The notes below the pieces were generated by a model that had not been told where the DNA came from, did no database searches, and saw nothing but the letters and a program-made list of their open reading frames with translations. This document shows, piece after piece, positions 35,608-45,676 of a stretch of 64,000 nucleotides of DNA. Position numbers and translations under genes: made by a program. How positions within the stretch are numbered: the first letter of the stretch is position 1; each line of letters starts with the position of its first letter. The DNA comes from Nitrospiraceae bacterium (lineage in GTDB: Bacteria > Nitrospirota > Nitrospiria > Nitrospirales > UBA8639): positions 1,054,001-1,118,000 of the forward strand of contig JACKFF010000001.1 in the NCBI GenBank assembly GCA_020632595.1, read 5' to 3'.

Positions 35608-37923
35608 CTATTGAATGTCCATGGGGTCCACATGAAATTCAACGACGACAGGATCTTTCCGAAATTCTGCTTCATATTCCCGCTGAAGGCTTCGAAGGCC
35701 TCGTTGTGCTTCTGATAACTCAGACGTTTTCATCAAAAAAATTACACGATTTTTCTTGGTCCGCCCTGGTTTTTGGGATGCCATCGGACCCAGGACCATT
35801 GGGGTTCCCATGCCCCCTTTTCCAGCTAGACCGGGAGGTCTTCTCCCTTCAAACTTTTTCAATCGTTGATGGAGAAAGTCTACGACTTTTTGCACGCGTG
35901 GCGCCTGCTCCCCCGTCACAACCAACAATATTACGTGGGTAGTCGGGGGGTATCCTAAGAGGTCACGCAACTCCAGTTCCTGGTCATAAAACATTCGGGG
36001 ACACTGGTGCCCAATGGCTGTGAGTACATGATGATCAGGAATTCGCGTTTGGAGAATCACTTCCCCGGGCTCTTGCCCATTACGGGCCAATCTGAAAGCC
36101 CTCGACAACATCTGAAACGTTCGTTCGGCTGATCGGAATTCAGGAATATGGAGCCCAAGATCAGCCTGAGGAAACCCAATGACCGGAGCCGTAGGTGGAT
36201 CTGATTGATGGACTAAAAATTCCGTCCCAATCATTACCCCAATGTCTTTGTGCCGGAATTGGCGTAACATCGTATCAGCCGCTTCGGGGGTTTTCACATT
36301 CTCCCGATCGAACCGAGCCACCGTGACCGCCGGAAAAAGACGGCTCACCTCTTCTTCCAGTCGCTGAGTTCCCGTGCCGGAGAATCGAAACACCCTGCCT
36401 TGACACGTGGGACAAGTTTCAGGGGTTGGTTGAATTCCCTCACAGTAGGTGCACACCAGACGGGAAGGTTGCTGATAGAGTTTCAATGGAACTCCACAGT
36501 TGGGACAGCTCGGAGCCTTTCCACAATCCCGGCACACCAGGGCACCGGAAAACCCTTTACGATTGAGAAGTAAAATTACTTGATCCCCCTCTTCCAATGA
36601 CCGCATGATTCTGGCGATTAAGGCCGGCGACAGGATGGTCTCATACGGTAAGGTTCGTAAATCGACAGTACTCACATGAAGAATCCGCTGTGACGGGTGT
36701 TCCAATGCCTGACGAATCTGCTCTGTAAAACGTCCATAGAGTTCCAAGGAAGGCGATGTCGAACCATATACTACGAGAGCCTGGTCACATTCTCCCCGCA
36801 TTCGCGCGACTTCCCGAGCGTGAAAATACGGAAGGTGTTCATCTTTGTAGGACGGATCCTCCTCCTGATTGATCCAAACGAGCCCCAAATTGGGAACCGG
36901 CAGAAATAGTGCTGATCGAGTTCCCACCACGACTTGCACGTCGCCCTTTCGAATTCGTTCCCATCGAGCAGCACGAACCATTGTCGAAAGATGGCCATGA
37001 TAGACCTCAACCTGAATATTGCCGAGAAGTCGCACCTTTTTACCAAGGATTTCTGCTTGCTGCACTTCTGGAGCAAGGATGACGACGCGGCGGCCTTTTT
37101 CTAGAATGGTCTCAATCATCTTGAATAACAGATCCATTTGAACCGATTCCGGTCCCACAACAGGCAACTCCTGAAAACCGCCGGCTTGGACTGCAGTGAA
37201 AAAAAGTTTCCATGTCTCGTTGCCTCTAAAGTTGAAAGCCGCTCGTTGAACAGACTCCGGGAGTTCTCTTGATTCTTCTGGAGAATCAAATAACCCTCGG
37301 GGAACTGAATGCACCGAATTTCGTCCAACTCTGATTCCACGGACCGGACTTTGATCCTTGGATCCTGTAGGAAGGGTCGTCTGCTCAATAATCCATCCCT
37401 TCTTCTTCGCACGAGTCAAAATATCTGAAACATTGTTCATCGTTCGCATAAGAGAGGACCGGAGCAATCCCCTGGGTGCCTGTTCTAACTTGCGAAGCAC
37501 CAACTGCACGTCAGATGCCAGCGAGCGGTCCGATAAGGCCTGGCGACCGTCGTCCGTTAAGGATATTCGCCTAATTACGGGTATCGAATGTGGAGGAACA
37601 ATCAATCGCAAGCATGCGGAGAAAGGAGCCAGATAATAATCTGAAATTTTTTCAACCAGTCGAAGCAGGTTGTGGTCCAAAGGACGGTTCCCGGCATCGG
37701 CCTCCAACGAAAGAATGGCACGCAAGGGTTTTTGACGGAACTGGTTTTGCAGGGAAGCAGAGTTTTGCATTTCAAAGAGCGTCACGACCACTCCAGAGAC
37801 GACAGTAGAGCCTAAAGGCACCACCACGGGACTTCCTATATGCAACAGGGGAAGTAGATGGGGAGGGACCTGATAGGTAAAGATCTGGAACCGCCTGGCT
37901 GGCAGGACAACGTCAGCAAGCAT
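35608..37923 (-). CDS. priA: PriA-like primosomal protein N' with degenerate helicase motifs
   Basis: A 771-residue PriA homologue of full length. It keeps the N-terminal DNA-binding fold, the eight-cysteine zinc-binding insert (four Cys-x-x-Cys pairs, ~residues 450-510) and the C-terminal domain. The ATPase motifs are lost. Where Walker A (Gly-Ser-Gly-Lys-Thr) belongs, around 250-262, there is Gly-Pro-Glu-Ser-Val-Gln. DEEH is replaced by Asn352-Gln-Glu-Glu-Asp356. The Lys-Gly and Gly-Arg-Ala-Gly-Arg motifs in the C-terminal helicase half are also altered. It probably recognises forks and loads proteins without unwinding. ATPase-less PriA is known in mycobacteria and relatives. The frame is intact, so it is not a pseudogene. 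Confidence 0.8.
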   Translation of the reverse strand: MLADVVLPARRFQIFTYQVPPHLLPLLHIGSPVVVPLGSTVVSGVVVTLFEMQNSASLQNQFRQKPLRAILSLEADAGNRPLDHNLLRLVEKISDYYLAPFSACLRLIVPPHSIPVIRRISLTDDGRQALSDRSLASDVQLVLRKLEQAPRGLLRSSLMRTMNNVSDILTRAKKKGWIIEQTTLPTGSKDQSPVRGIRVGRNSVHSVPRGLFDSPEESRELPESVQRAAFNFRGNETWKLFFTAVQAGGFQELPVVGPESVQMDLLFKMIETILEKGRRVVILAPEVQQAEILGKKVRLLGNIQVEVYHGHLSTMVRAARWERIRKGDVQVVVGTRSALFLPVPNLGLVWINQEEDPSYKDEHLPYFHAREVARMRGECDQALVVYGSTSPSLELYGRFTEQIRQALEHPSQRILHVSTVDLRTLPYETILSPALIARIMRSLEEGDQVILLLNRKGFSGALVCRDCGKAPSCPNCGVPLKLYQQPSRLVCTYCEGIQPTPETCPTCQGRVFRFSGTGTQRLEEEVSRLFPAVTVARFDRENVKTPEAADTMLRQFRHKDIGVMIGTEFLVHQSDPPTAPVIGFPQADLGLHIPEFRSAERTFQMLSRAFRLARNGQEPGEVILQTRIPDHHVLTAIGHQCPRMFYDQELELRDLLGYPPTTHVILLVVTGEQAPRVQKVVDFLHQRLKKFEGRRPPGLAGKGGMGTPMVLGPMASQKPGRTKKNRVIFLMKTSELSEAQRGLRSLQREYEAEFRKDPVVVEFHVDPMDIQ

Positions 37924-38330
37924 GAGTGATTAGGATTTTCATGAGCACACAATTCTACCAGCGAGTGGTTCTGCCTACAACGCTATTCAACCTCAGCCCT
38001 CAGATCAACACATATATTGGGAGCCACGAGCAAGTAAGCACTGAGTCTATAAAAATTCCCCCCCTTGCCTGCCCATCCTCATAGTCAATGCGTAGCATGC
38101 GAGTTAGAAGAAAAACAGGCTGCCCTGTTCCATCACTGAAGTTCCAAACATTCCTGTTTGTTTCGGCACCTTGACGATTTCGATAAAAACAGGAAGGATA
38201 GAAACGACCGGTTGAAATCCTATCCAGCCGGTTAGGCAAGAATCGGTCGGCTCACAGTCTTTTACCCGTAAAAAACACATCTAGAGAGATCAACTCCGAT
38301 TCCACATAATCGGAGGAGGAGAATAGGAAA
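37924..38330. other. Intergenic region, no supported gene
   Basis: About 400 nt upstream of priA and of a small plus-strand ORF. A 79-codon minus-strand frame (38000-38239) has no recognisable features. A GGAGGAGG ribosome-binding site at its right end serves the small ORF at 38331. Confidence 0.35.
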
Positions 38331-38423
38331 ATGGGAGGCTTGGAAATACTTGGAGTCTTGGCTCTGTTGATTGGAATCATTGGCATCGTTGTTCTACTAA
38401 AAAGTCGAAAAAAATCCCAATAA
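38331..38423 (+). CDS. Small single-helix membrane protein (30 aa)
   Basis: A 30-codon ORF with a strong ribosome-binding site (GGAGGAGG, 38311-38318). The peptide starts with Met-Gly-Gly, has one hydrophobic helix rich in Leu/Ile/Gly/Val (~4-22) and ends with a basic tail (Lys-Ser-Arg-Lys-Lys). This is the topology of small accessory membrane subunits. It converges with the NtrC-type gene on the other strand. No homologue recalled. Confidence 0.5.
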   Translation: MGGLEILGVLALLIGIIGIVVLLKSRKKSQ

Positions 38424-38560
38424 AGACCCGACAATTCCCTCTGTGAACACGATGGCCTATAGTAGTTTTGAAGGACCACCCCAAGGCATCAACATGCTCT
38501 GAGAAGACGAACATACAAACACCTTCATTGGGCGCTTATTGCAGGCACCAACCCATAGGA

Positions 38561-39949
38561 TCAAGACTCTGGGATTTTTTTGAGACGGCGGTCCAAAGCA
38601 AAACGAGTAATGCCAAGATATTTAGCAGCGAGACTTTTATTATAATCGGATAACCGCATGACTTCTTCAATCAAATCGCTTTCAATGCCCGCAAGGGATT
38701 GCTCTCCGAGAACCATTTCCATGCGCACCACCTTTTGATCCCCTCGAGTGACCGCATTTACTGAGGAACGAGCCTCTTCATGTACTTCACGAGGCAGATC
38801 TCCTTCCGTCAAGCTTTTCCCACGACAAAAAATAGCCGCACGCTCCATAATATTTTCCAGTTCACGAATATTTCCCGGATATGGATAGCGCTCCAACAGC
38901 CGTTGGGCCTCCGGCTCAATAGCCGCAACCTCTTTGCCAAGGTCGCTGCTTTGTCGAATCAACGTCGCAAGAGCCAAAGGGATAATATCCTCTGTTCGAT
39001 TCCGTAATGGTGGGAGATTCAATGACACCACATTCAGCCGAAAAAACAAGTCCTCCCGGAATCTGCCTTGCGCCACATCTTTGCGCAGATCACGATTGGT
39101 GGCCGCAATCAGACGAAAATCCACATCAATATCCTCTTGCCCACCCAACCGTTTAAACGAACGCTCCTGCAACACTCGAAGCAATTTCGCCTGCATGGAA
39201 GGATTGAGGTCTCCAATCTCATCTAAAAAGAGCGTCCCGCCCTCTGCCTGTTCACAAAGACCGGGTTTGCGCTGGTTTGCTCCCGTGAAAGCCCCGCGCT
39301 CATAGCCGAATAATTCACTTTCAAATAATTCCTGAGGAATGGCGGTACAATTCACCCCCACAAACGGACCTTTGTCCCTAGGGCCGTTATGATGAAGTAC
39401 TCGAGCGACAAATTCTTTCCCTGTTCCCGTTTCTCCAAACAGGAGAACTGTCGTTTTCAAATTTTTTGCCATTTCCTGAATTTGCCCTACCAACTCTTTC
39501 ATACTGGGACTATTGGCAATCAAACTGTTGAAGGCATATCGACCTGGCCTATCCTGCGTTTCAAAATCGATACGGCGCCGAAGGGTTAGATAGTCAAGCG
39601 CGCGATCGATCACAGGTTCCACAGTGGAGAAATCGACGCTTTTAATCAGAAAATCATAGGCCCCGAGTTTAATGGCTTCCACCGCATCTTCCACCGTGCC
39701 ATAGGCGGTGAGGAGAATGACCAGGGACTGTTGAGATTTCGCACGAATATGCTTAAGAGTTTCCAGTCCGCTTAACCCGGCCATTTTCAAATCTAACAGG
39801 ATGAGGTCTGGCACATCGTGATCAAGAGCTTCCAATAAGGCCTCCCCTGAAGCAAAGCTTCGAACATGATGGTGTCGTTTTGCAATTCGTCGGCTGATGG
39901 CTTGGCGAACCACATCATCATCATCCGTAATAAAAATGTTCGCGCGCAT
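38561..39949 (-). CDS. NtrC-family sigma-54-dependent response regulator
   Basis: A 462-residue regulator. The receiver domain (1-125) has the Asp9-Asp10 pocket, phospho-acceptor Asp53 and Lys103. The AAA+ domain (~145-380) has Walker A Gly-Glu-Thr-Gly-Thr-Gly-Lys-Glu, an intact GAFTGA loop, Walker B with Asp-Glu and the Arg-finger region Phe-Arg-Glu-Asp-Leu-Phe-Phe-Arg. A Fis-type helix-turn-helix lies at ~435-460. It should activate sigma-54 RNA polymerase. The start is 3 nt after the histidine kinase stop, so the two are a two-component pair. Confidence 0.93.
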   Translation of the reverse strand: MRANIFITDDDDVVRQAISRRIAKRHHHVRSFASGEALLEALDHDVPDLILLDLKMAGLSGLETLKHIRAKSQQSLVILLTAYGTVEDAVEAIKLGAYDFLIKSVDFSTVEPVIDRALDYLTLRRRIDFETQDRPGRYAFNSLIANSPSMKELVGQIQEMAKNLKTTVLLFGETGTGKEFVARVLHHNGPRDKGPFVGVNCTAIPQELFESELFGYERGAFTGANQRKPGLCEQAEGGTLFLDEIGDLNPSMQAKLLRVLQERSFKRLGGQEDIDVDFRLIAATNRDLRKDVAQGRFREDLFFRLNVVSLNLPPLRNRTEDIIPLALATLIRQSSDLGKEVAAIEPEAQRLLERYPYPGNIRELENIMERAAIFCRGKSLTEGDLPREVHEEARSSVNAVTRGDQKVVRMEMVLGEQSLAGIESDLIEEVMRLSDYNKSLAAKYLGITRFALDRRLKKIPES

Positions 39950-39952
39950 GGG

Positions 39953-41878
39953 TTACACCGTTGGAAGTTGGGGTTGGCAAACGCAAGGCAGCCACCATGT
40001 CATGGTGGTCCCAATACCTGACTGACTTTCCGCATGAATCTCTCCACCATGGGCTTCAATAATATTTCGACAAATAGGCAATCCCAGTCCTGTGCCACGA
40101 TGTTTGCCTGTGGTAAAAAACGGTTCAAAAATCCGAGGGAGAGCACTTGGACTGATTCCCTTTCCATTATCTTTGACTTTAATACGCAGTCCCGGTATTC
40201 GTTCAATAGTTTCCTCCTCAACAGACAGACGCAGACACCCTCCCTCCGACATCGCCTCAACGGCATTTTGAATCACATTTAGCAACACTTGCTTCAGTTG
40301 ATCCCGATCGGCTTGGATGGAATTGAGATTGGCAGGCGGATGAAATTCGATCTGAATGGCCTTTTGTTTTATGGGTTCATTGAGGACCTGCAAAGACTCC
40401 AGTACCAGATCTTGCAATTGAAAGGTCACCGGAAGCAAGTCTCGTGGTCGCGCAAAGTCTACAATTTGGTTCACAATGCGATCCAGTCGCCGGGTTTCCT
40501 TGAGAATGGTCACAAGGTCCTCATGGCGGGAATCCCCATCAGGAAAATCTTCCATCAACAACGTCGTGGTTGACCCAATGCCCACAAGTGGATTTCGAAT
40601 CTCATGCGCAATACCTGCGGCCATTTGCCCCAATGTGGCCAATCGGTCAGATCGGTTCAATTGTGCACGCATATGCTCTAAAGCCGTGATATCCACATTA
40701 AATCCCTGGTACACCATGGTCTGCCCACCGTGGTCTTGAATGGGAACCGCGCGACATAAGACCTTCCGAACGGCTCCGTCAGGATGTAGAAAGCGAAGGA
40801 CCCGCTCAAAGGGCTCACTCTGGTGGCAGGCATCTTGAAATGTTTCGCGCACCCCCTCTCGATCATCCGGATGAATCGCTTCCCACATATGTTCAGGATC
40901 TAATACCTCATCGGGATTCCTCCCCGCCAGAACCCAATTCTGCCGGTTGCTAAAAATCAGATGATCTTTTTTTGCCGTGAATATTCCTATGGGCGCATAA
41001 TCCACAATCCCTCGATATTTGGCCTCGGAAGAGGTTAAGTCCTGATTCAGCGTCCGGAGTTCCTGTTCGGATTGTTCAATACGCCGGATATGATTCCGGA
41101 TTTGAGTGCCCATTGTCTGCATGACCTTGGTCAATTCCCCAATTTCATCGTCACGCTGAAAAACGGGAATATTCGGAATGTTTCCCCCGGAAACATTTTC
41201 CACAGCCTTGACCAAGGTCGTTAATGGTCCTGTAATGGACCGCGCAATGAGATGAAGAGGCACCAGCAACAAAATCAACGCCAAGGACCCTCCCCACACG
41301 ACCACCCCCATCAGAGCCGCCCGGTCTGCGGCGCTACTCCCAAGGGCGTGTTGCAATTGCGTGACTTCTCGCCGATCAAACCGAGCCATTTCTTCACGAA
41401 TGGCAAGCATGAGAATACGCCCTTTTTCACTTTCGACATAGTCCGTGGCCTCCTGCGGAAAACCCGCTTTGACCCGTTCAATCAGCCGATCTTTGTCATT
41501 CATTAATTGTTCAACCATTCCTTGAACAGTTTCAATTACCTGTCGCTGATCCTCAACAGACCTGACCATCTGTCTCAATGAATTCCCGAGTAACAGCACT
41601 CGTTGCCTGGCTGCTAAATAGGGCTGTAAAAATGGCGCTTTTTGGGTCAAAATAAACCCTCGAAACCCGGTTTCGAGATCCACCACTAATCGCATATATT
41701 CAGCCGACGCGCTTTGCACCAGATACACATCATTCAGGCGATCTTCATCCAGAGAAAAAGTCTGGACGCTTCGATAGGTCACCAGGCTCAAAATCAAAAC
41801 GGCTAACACCGGGACCCCGGAGACCAAAAGAAGCTTTCTGGCAATCGGAAGATTTAAAAATAATTTATTGAGAGACAT
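39953..41878 (-). CDS. Membrane histidine kinase (CHASE3-like, HAMP, PAS)
   Basis: A 641-residue sensor kinase. Membrane helices lie at ~15-35 and ~185-210 and enclose a helical periplasmic CHASE3-like domain. HAMP (~210-265), a PAS domain (~285-400) and a HisKA/HATPase core follow. The phospho-His lies in Ala-His-Glu-Ile-Arg-Asn-Pro-Leu, and the N, G1 and G2 boxes are intact at the C terminus. Architecture and pairing are of NtrB/AtoS type. Its signal is unknown. The adjacent SulP/NhaB operon and sigma-54-like promoters suggest control of ion or carbon transport (inference). Confidence 0.92.
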   Translation of the reverse strand: MSLNKLFLNLPIARKLLLVSGVPVLAVLILSLVTYRSVQTFSLDEDRLNDVYLVQSASAEYMRLVVDLETGFRGFILTQKAPFLQPYLAARQRVLLLGNSLRQMVRSVEDQRQVIETVQGMVEQLMNDKDRLIERVKAGFPQEATDYVESEKGRILMLAIREEMARFDRREVTQLQHALGSSAADRAALMGVVVWGGSLALILLLVPLHLIARSITGPLTTLVKAVENVSGGNIPNIPVFQRDDEIGELTKVMQTMGTQIRNHIRRIEQSEQELRTLNQDLTSSEAKYRGIVDYAPIGIFTAKKDHLIFSNRQNWVLAGRNPDEVLDPEHMWEAIHPDDREGVRETFQDACHQSEPFERVLRFLHPDGAVRKVLCRAVPIQDHGGQTMVYQGFNVDITALEHMRAQLNRSDRLATLGQMAAGIAHEIRNPLVGIGSTTTLLMEDFPDGDSRHEDLVTILKETRRLDRIVNQIVDFARPRDLLPVTFQLQDLVLESLQVLNEPIKQKAIQIEFHPPANLNSIQADRDQLKQVLLNVIQNAVEAMSEGGCLRLSVEEETIERIPGLRIKVKDNGKGISPSALPRIFEPFFTTGKHRGTGLGLPICRNIIEAHGGEIHAESQSGIGTTMTWWLPCVCQPQLPTV

Positions 41879-42198
41879 ACCGAATTCACCGAAACTCTTC
41901 CCTTCAAACCTTTGCCTGACACCTGATATAACCTCCCAACCCTCACCCCACTATACCCCAAAAACCGGTCTAATCTCATTATGTGAGGTGCCCAAACCAG
42001 GATCATTTCTCCACTCAGATTCTATTTCTTGAACAGGTTAACCGGATTATCCCACCCCAGCTAACGGAGAAAGATTCCATGGTCAGATTAAGACAGTTTG
42101 TGATCATAGGCGGAAATAAATGGCCGGCAAAGCCGTATAGTGAAGATCGGGAAGCCTGCACACATGGGGGAGAGGTAAGAGATAAACGCACCCAAAAC
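41879..42198. other. Intergenic region upstream of the kinase gene
   Basis: About 320 nt between the kinase start and the NhaB stop, both minus strand. A 77-codon plus-strand frame (41983-42216) shows no family features. No strong terminator is visible. Confidence 0.35.
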
Positions 42199-43818
42199 TT
42201 ACTTGTAAAAGGTTGAACCAACCATCGATGCGGGAATCTCTTGAGCTGGATGGGGTTCTGCAACAGCCGCCACATGATGCGTCAAGATTCCTTGTGCATA
42301 GTAGGTTTCCGTTACTGGTTGCAACAACACATACACAGCCAGAAGTCCCCCGAGCGTCATGGTGACCGTATAGGGAAGTGCCATCCACACCATCCGGCCA
42401 TACGAAAGCCGAATAAGTGGGGCAAGACCGGACGTCAACAGAAAAAGAAAAGCCGCTTGCCCATTTGGAGTGGCCACACTAGGAATATTGGTCCCCGTGT
42501 TAATAGCGACCGCCAAAAGATCAAATTGATCGCGGGAAATCACTCCCTGCTGAAATGCCCGCAGCACCTGTTCTATATAGATCGTGGCGACGAAGACGTT
42601 ATCGCTAATAGCGGAAAGAAGGCCATTGGCAATAAAAAACATGCCGATTTGATGTCCACCTTCCATGGACAGAACATAATGGATAATGCCTCCGAAAAGG
42701 TGTTGCTCCTGGATCACCGCCACAACTGAAAAAAACACTACCAGGAGGGCCGTAAACGGGAGAGCCTCTTTAAATGCCTCCCCCAACCGATGCTCCTCGA
42801 TAATGCCATTGAAGGCGGTCACTCCGACGATGACCGATAATCCAATAATGCCAACTTCCGCCAAATGAAACGCCAGGGCGGCAATTAACCAGATCATAGC
42901 CAGACCCTGAACGATCAAACGGGCCTTAAACCGATCATCCATCTTACGTGAGGTCTCCTGGTCAAACCGCCAAAGAATATCCCTGACCACGGGAGGAAGA
43001 CTGAATCCATACCCAAACCATCGGAATCGTTCAACCAGGACACAGGTCAAGAATCCCACAATCAGCACCGGGATGGTCACAGGAGACATGCGAATAAAAA
43101 ATTCAATAAAATTCCACCCCGCCTTCTCTCCGATCAACAGATTTTGGGGTTCTCCGACTAAGGTGCAGACACCTCCCAGCGCAGTTCCAACCGCTCCATG
43201 CATTAGAAGATTCCGTAAAAACCTTCGAAACTCCTCCAAATTCGAGCGATGAAGAGTGCCAACCCCATGATCCAGGGTATGGTCATAATCATCCTGAACA
43301 CCTTTACCTGAGGCCACCCGATGATACACTTTGAAAAATCCCACGCCCACGGCAATGATGACTGCCGTCACCGTGAGGGCATCCAGAAATGCTGACAAAA
43401 ACGCTCCCAGCCCCGCAAATAACAAAGCCAGGGTAGTCTTCGATCTGACCTCGAGAAGGACTTTCGCAAAAACAAACAGCAATAAATCCTTCATGAAGTA
43501 AATCCCGGCCACCATGAAAATCAGCAGAAGAATGACCTGAAAATTATTCAATGCTTCGTGGTAGACGGTTGCTGGTTTGGCCAGCCCGATCAGCACCGCT
43601 TCAAGGGCCAACAAACCACCTGGTTGAAGAGGATAACTTTTCAACGCCATAGACAAGGTGAAAATAAATTCAAGAACGAGGCACCAGCCCGTGAAAAATG
43701 GACCGGCGGCATACAATAAACAGGGATTAACTATGAGGAAAGCGAGAATCGTTCCTTTATACCACCTCGGAGCATGGTCGAGAAAATTTTGTTCAAATGC
43801 ACGAATAAACGGTAACAC
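42199..43818 (-). CDS. nhaB: Na+/H+ antiporter NhaB (second copy)
   Basis: A 539-residue NhaB with the same conserved blocks as the copy at 15687-17279. It starts at a GTG with GGAG 12 nt upstream. It is 58 nt downstream of the second SulP gene on the same strand, so the two are probably one operon. The two NhaB proteins are paralogues, clearly diverged in the N-terminal 40 residues and in the cytoplasmic loop near 285-300. Confidence 0.9.
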   Translation of the reverse strand: MLPFIRAFEQNFLDHAPRWYKGTILAFLIVNPCLLYAAGPFFTGWCLVLEFIFTLSMALKSYPLQPGGLLALEAVLIGLAKPATVYHEALNNFQVILLLIFMVAGIYFMKDLLLFVFAKVLLEVRSKTTLALLFAGLGAFLSAFLDALTVTAVIIAVGVGFFKVYHRVASGKGVQDDYDHTLDHGVGTLHRSNLEEFRRFLRNLLMHGAVGTALGGVCTLVGEPQNLLIGEKAGWNFIEFFIRMSPVTIPVLIVGFLTCVLVERFRWFGYGFSLPPVVRDILWRFDQETSRKMDDRFKARLIVQGLAMIWLIAALAFHLAEVGIIGLSVIVGVTAFNGIIEEHRLGEAFKEALPFTALLVVFFSVVAVIQEQHLFGGIIHYVLSMEGGHQIGMFFIANGLLSAISDNVFVATIYIEQVLRAFQQGVISRDQFDLLAVAINTGTNIPSVATPNGQAAFLFLLTSGLAPLIRLSYGRMVWMALPYTVTMTLGGLLAVYVLLQPVTETYYAQGILTHHVAAVAEPHPAQEIPASMVGSTFYK

Positions 43819-43876
43819 CGTAATACAAAATCTCCAGAAAAATCATTCACAAGCGAGTGGTGTAAACCACCGTGCT

Positions 43877-45676
43877 CTAATTTACCGTTAAAACCGGTTC
43901 TTTATGGGCTTGTAACCTCACCTCCACAGCCTTCTTTTCCACGATCTGCATAGCGGTATCCAAAGCCTCATTAAAATGTGTGCAGATATAGTCTTCATTC
44001 AGTCTGGAAAGCTCATTTAAATCGGCAAGAACCTGTCGGGTTCGAGGGGACATGCCGGCGGTTAACACCGCCACCCCGCGACTGTTGGCAGCTTCTATTA
44101 AATCGCCTAACGCGTAAGCACCCGACAAATCTAATTCATCCAACCATTTGCAACGAATGATGAGCACATCTTTGCTATCAAGATGTTCCACTGTCTCGTT
44201 CAACCAATCGATCGCACCGAAAAATAACGGACCGTGAGGACGGACGATGATAATCCTGTCACGAACAATATGCTCAAAACGACCGCTCAACTCTCCCATA
44301 TTGGCCCCATTCAGGCTGATTTTTCTGGCATAATCCCTGGCGAAGGAAAAAATGAGGTCTTCTTCTTCCTGTTTCACATCTTCATCCCGTTGACTGAGAT
44401 CCGCTTTATAGCGATCAGACTGGTCTTTTACAAAACGGAAAAACGCCACTGCGAGTCCCATCGCCATGGCAGACAGGAGATTCCAAAACACAGTCATGAA
44501 AACCACCAGCCCAAATACCATCAAATCAGAGGTCGGCAGTCTTCGAACCACAGGCAGGACTCGCATATCCAGAATGTCATAGCCGGCCTTGAGGAGAATC
44601 CCGGCCAAGGCGGAAAGAGGAATGGACGCCGCCAATGAACCCAGTCCGAAAATGAACGATAGAAGGACAAGCCCCATGGTAATGGACGACAAACGGGTAC
44701 GAGCCCCACTCTGGATATTCACCACACATGGCATGGTATTCGTGGCCCCCCCCAGCCCTCCGACCAATCCTGAAAAGAGATTGGCTGATCCTTGGGCAAC
44801 CAATTCACGGTCACTATTATGATGTGTGCCGGTCATATTATCGACAATGAGACAAGTCAGGAGACTATCAAATATACATAACCCCGCCAGAGCTGCAGCC
44901 GGGACAAAGGCCTTTTCCAAGATATCGAGGTTGGGAAGGTATAGCTCAGGTAAGCCCGTGGGAATATTTCCAATCTTCGGGATGTCTAGCCCGAGGACAA
45001 CCGTGGTTACAGTACCGGCCAATAAGCCGATCAATGGACCTGGAAGCCAGGTCACAGGAGAAATTTTTGGCCAAACAATGACAATGAGTAAGGTCAATAA
45101 GCCGACTCCCAATGCCACCGGAGAGGCATGGGCCAAACTGGAGGGCAATTCCGTAATGGCGGAGGTAATACTTTTGACGCCGGGAAGTCCCAAAAACGGG
45201 TTGAGTTGCAGCAACATGTACAACACACCCAAACCCGTCATAAATCCGGAGATGACTGAATAGGGTGTGAACTTGATAAATTGCCCGAGCTTCAACAGCC
45301 CCAACGCAATCAAAATAAAACCAGCTAAGGCGATGGTCGTGAATACGAAAACCAGATCGGGGCTCCCATCGGCCAATTTATTGGTCTGAGTCATGGAAAG
45401 GATTTGAATGGTCATGGGTCCCGTCGGCCCACCAACCGACCACGCTGACCCGCTTAAGGGGCCCGCAATAAGACCGGCCGCCACTGCCGACCACATGCCC
45501 GCAATTGCTCCGAGCCCGGAAGCCACACCGAAGGCCAAGGCCATGGGAAGCACCACCATCGCCACAGTGATCCCCGCCAGCACATCCCCTCGCACATTGC
45601 TGGCAATCCCTTTGAAATTATCTTTAAAATTGAAATCTTTAAGATATAGACGAATACCCGCTGTCAGGTGCTCCAT
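43877..45676 (-). CDS. SulP-family transporter (second, divergent copy)
   Basis: A 599-residue SulP protein from the ATG at 45676, which has a GGAGGAAA ribosome-binding site; the longer frame to 45712 is not needed. The membrane domain has the GGPTGPMT signature near 85. A cytoplasmic segment with many acidic residues (~425-460) precedes a C-terminal STAS domain (~465-575). It differs from the two near-twin SulPs here, being longer with different loops, and represents another subfamily. It is followed by nhaB and preceded by a sigma-54-like promoter. The substrate is probably bicarbonate or sulfate. Confidence 0.85.
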   Translation of the reverse strand: MEHLTAGIRLYLKDFNFKDNFKGIASNVRGDVLAGITVAMVVLPMALAFGVASGLGAIAGMWSAVAAGLIAGPLSGSAWSVGGPTGPMTIQILSMTQTNKLADGSPDLVFVFTTIALAGFILIALGLLKLGQFIKFTPYSVISGFMTGLGVLYMLLQLNPFLGLPGVKSITSAITELPSSLAHASPVALGVGLLTLLIVIVWPKISPVTWLPGPLIGLLAGTVTTVVLGLDIPKIGNIPTGLPELYLPNLDILEKAFVPAAALAGLCIFDSLLTCLIVDNMTGTHHNSDRELVAQGSANLFSGLVGGLGGATNTMPCVVNIQSGARTRLSSITMGLVLLSFIFGLGSLAASIPLSALAGILLKAGYDILDMRVLPVVRRLPTSDLMVFGLVVFMTVFWNLLSAMAMGLAVAFFRFVKDQSDRYKADLSQRDEDVKQEEEDLIFSFARDYARKISLNGANMGELSGRFEHIVRDRIIIVRPHGPLFFGAIDWLNETVEHLDSKDVLIIRCKWLDELDLSGAYALGDLIEAANSRGVAVLTAGMSPRTRQVLADLNELSRLNEDYICTHFNEALDTAMQIVEKKAVEVRLQAHKEPVLTVN

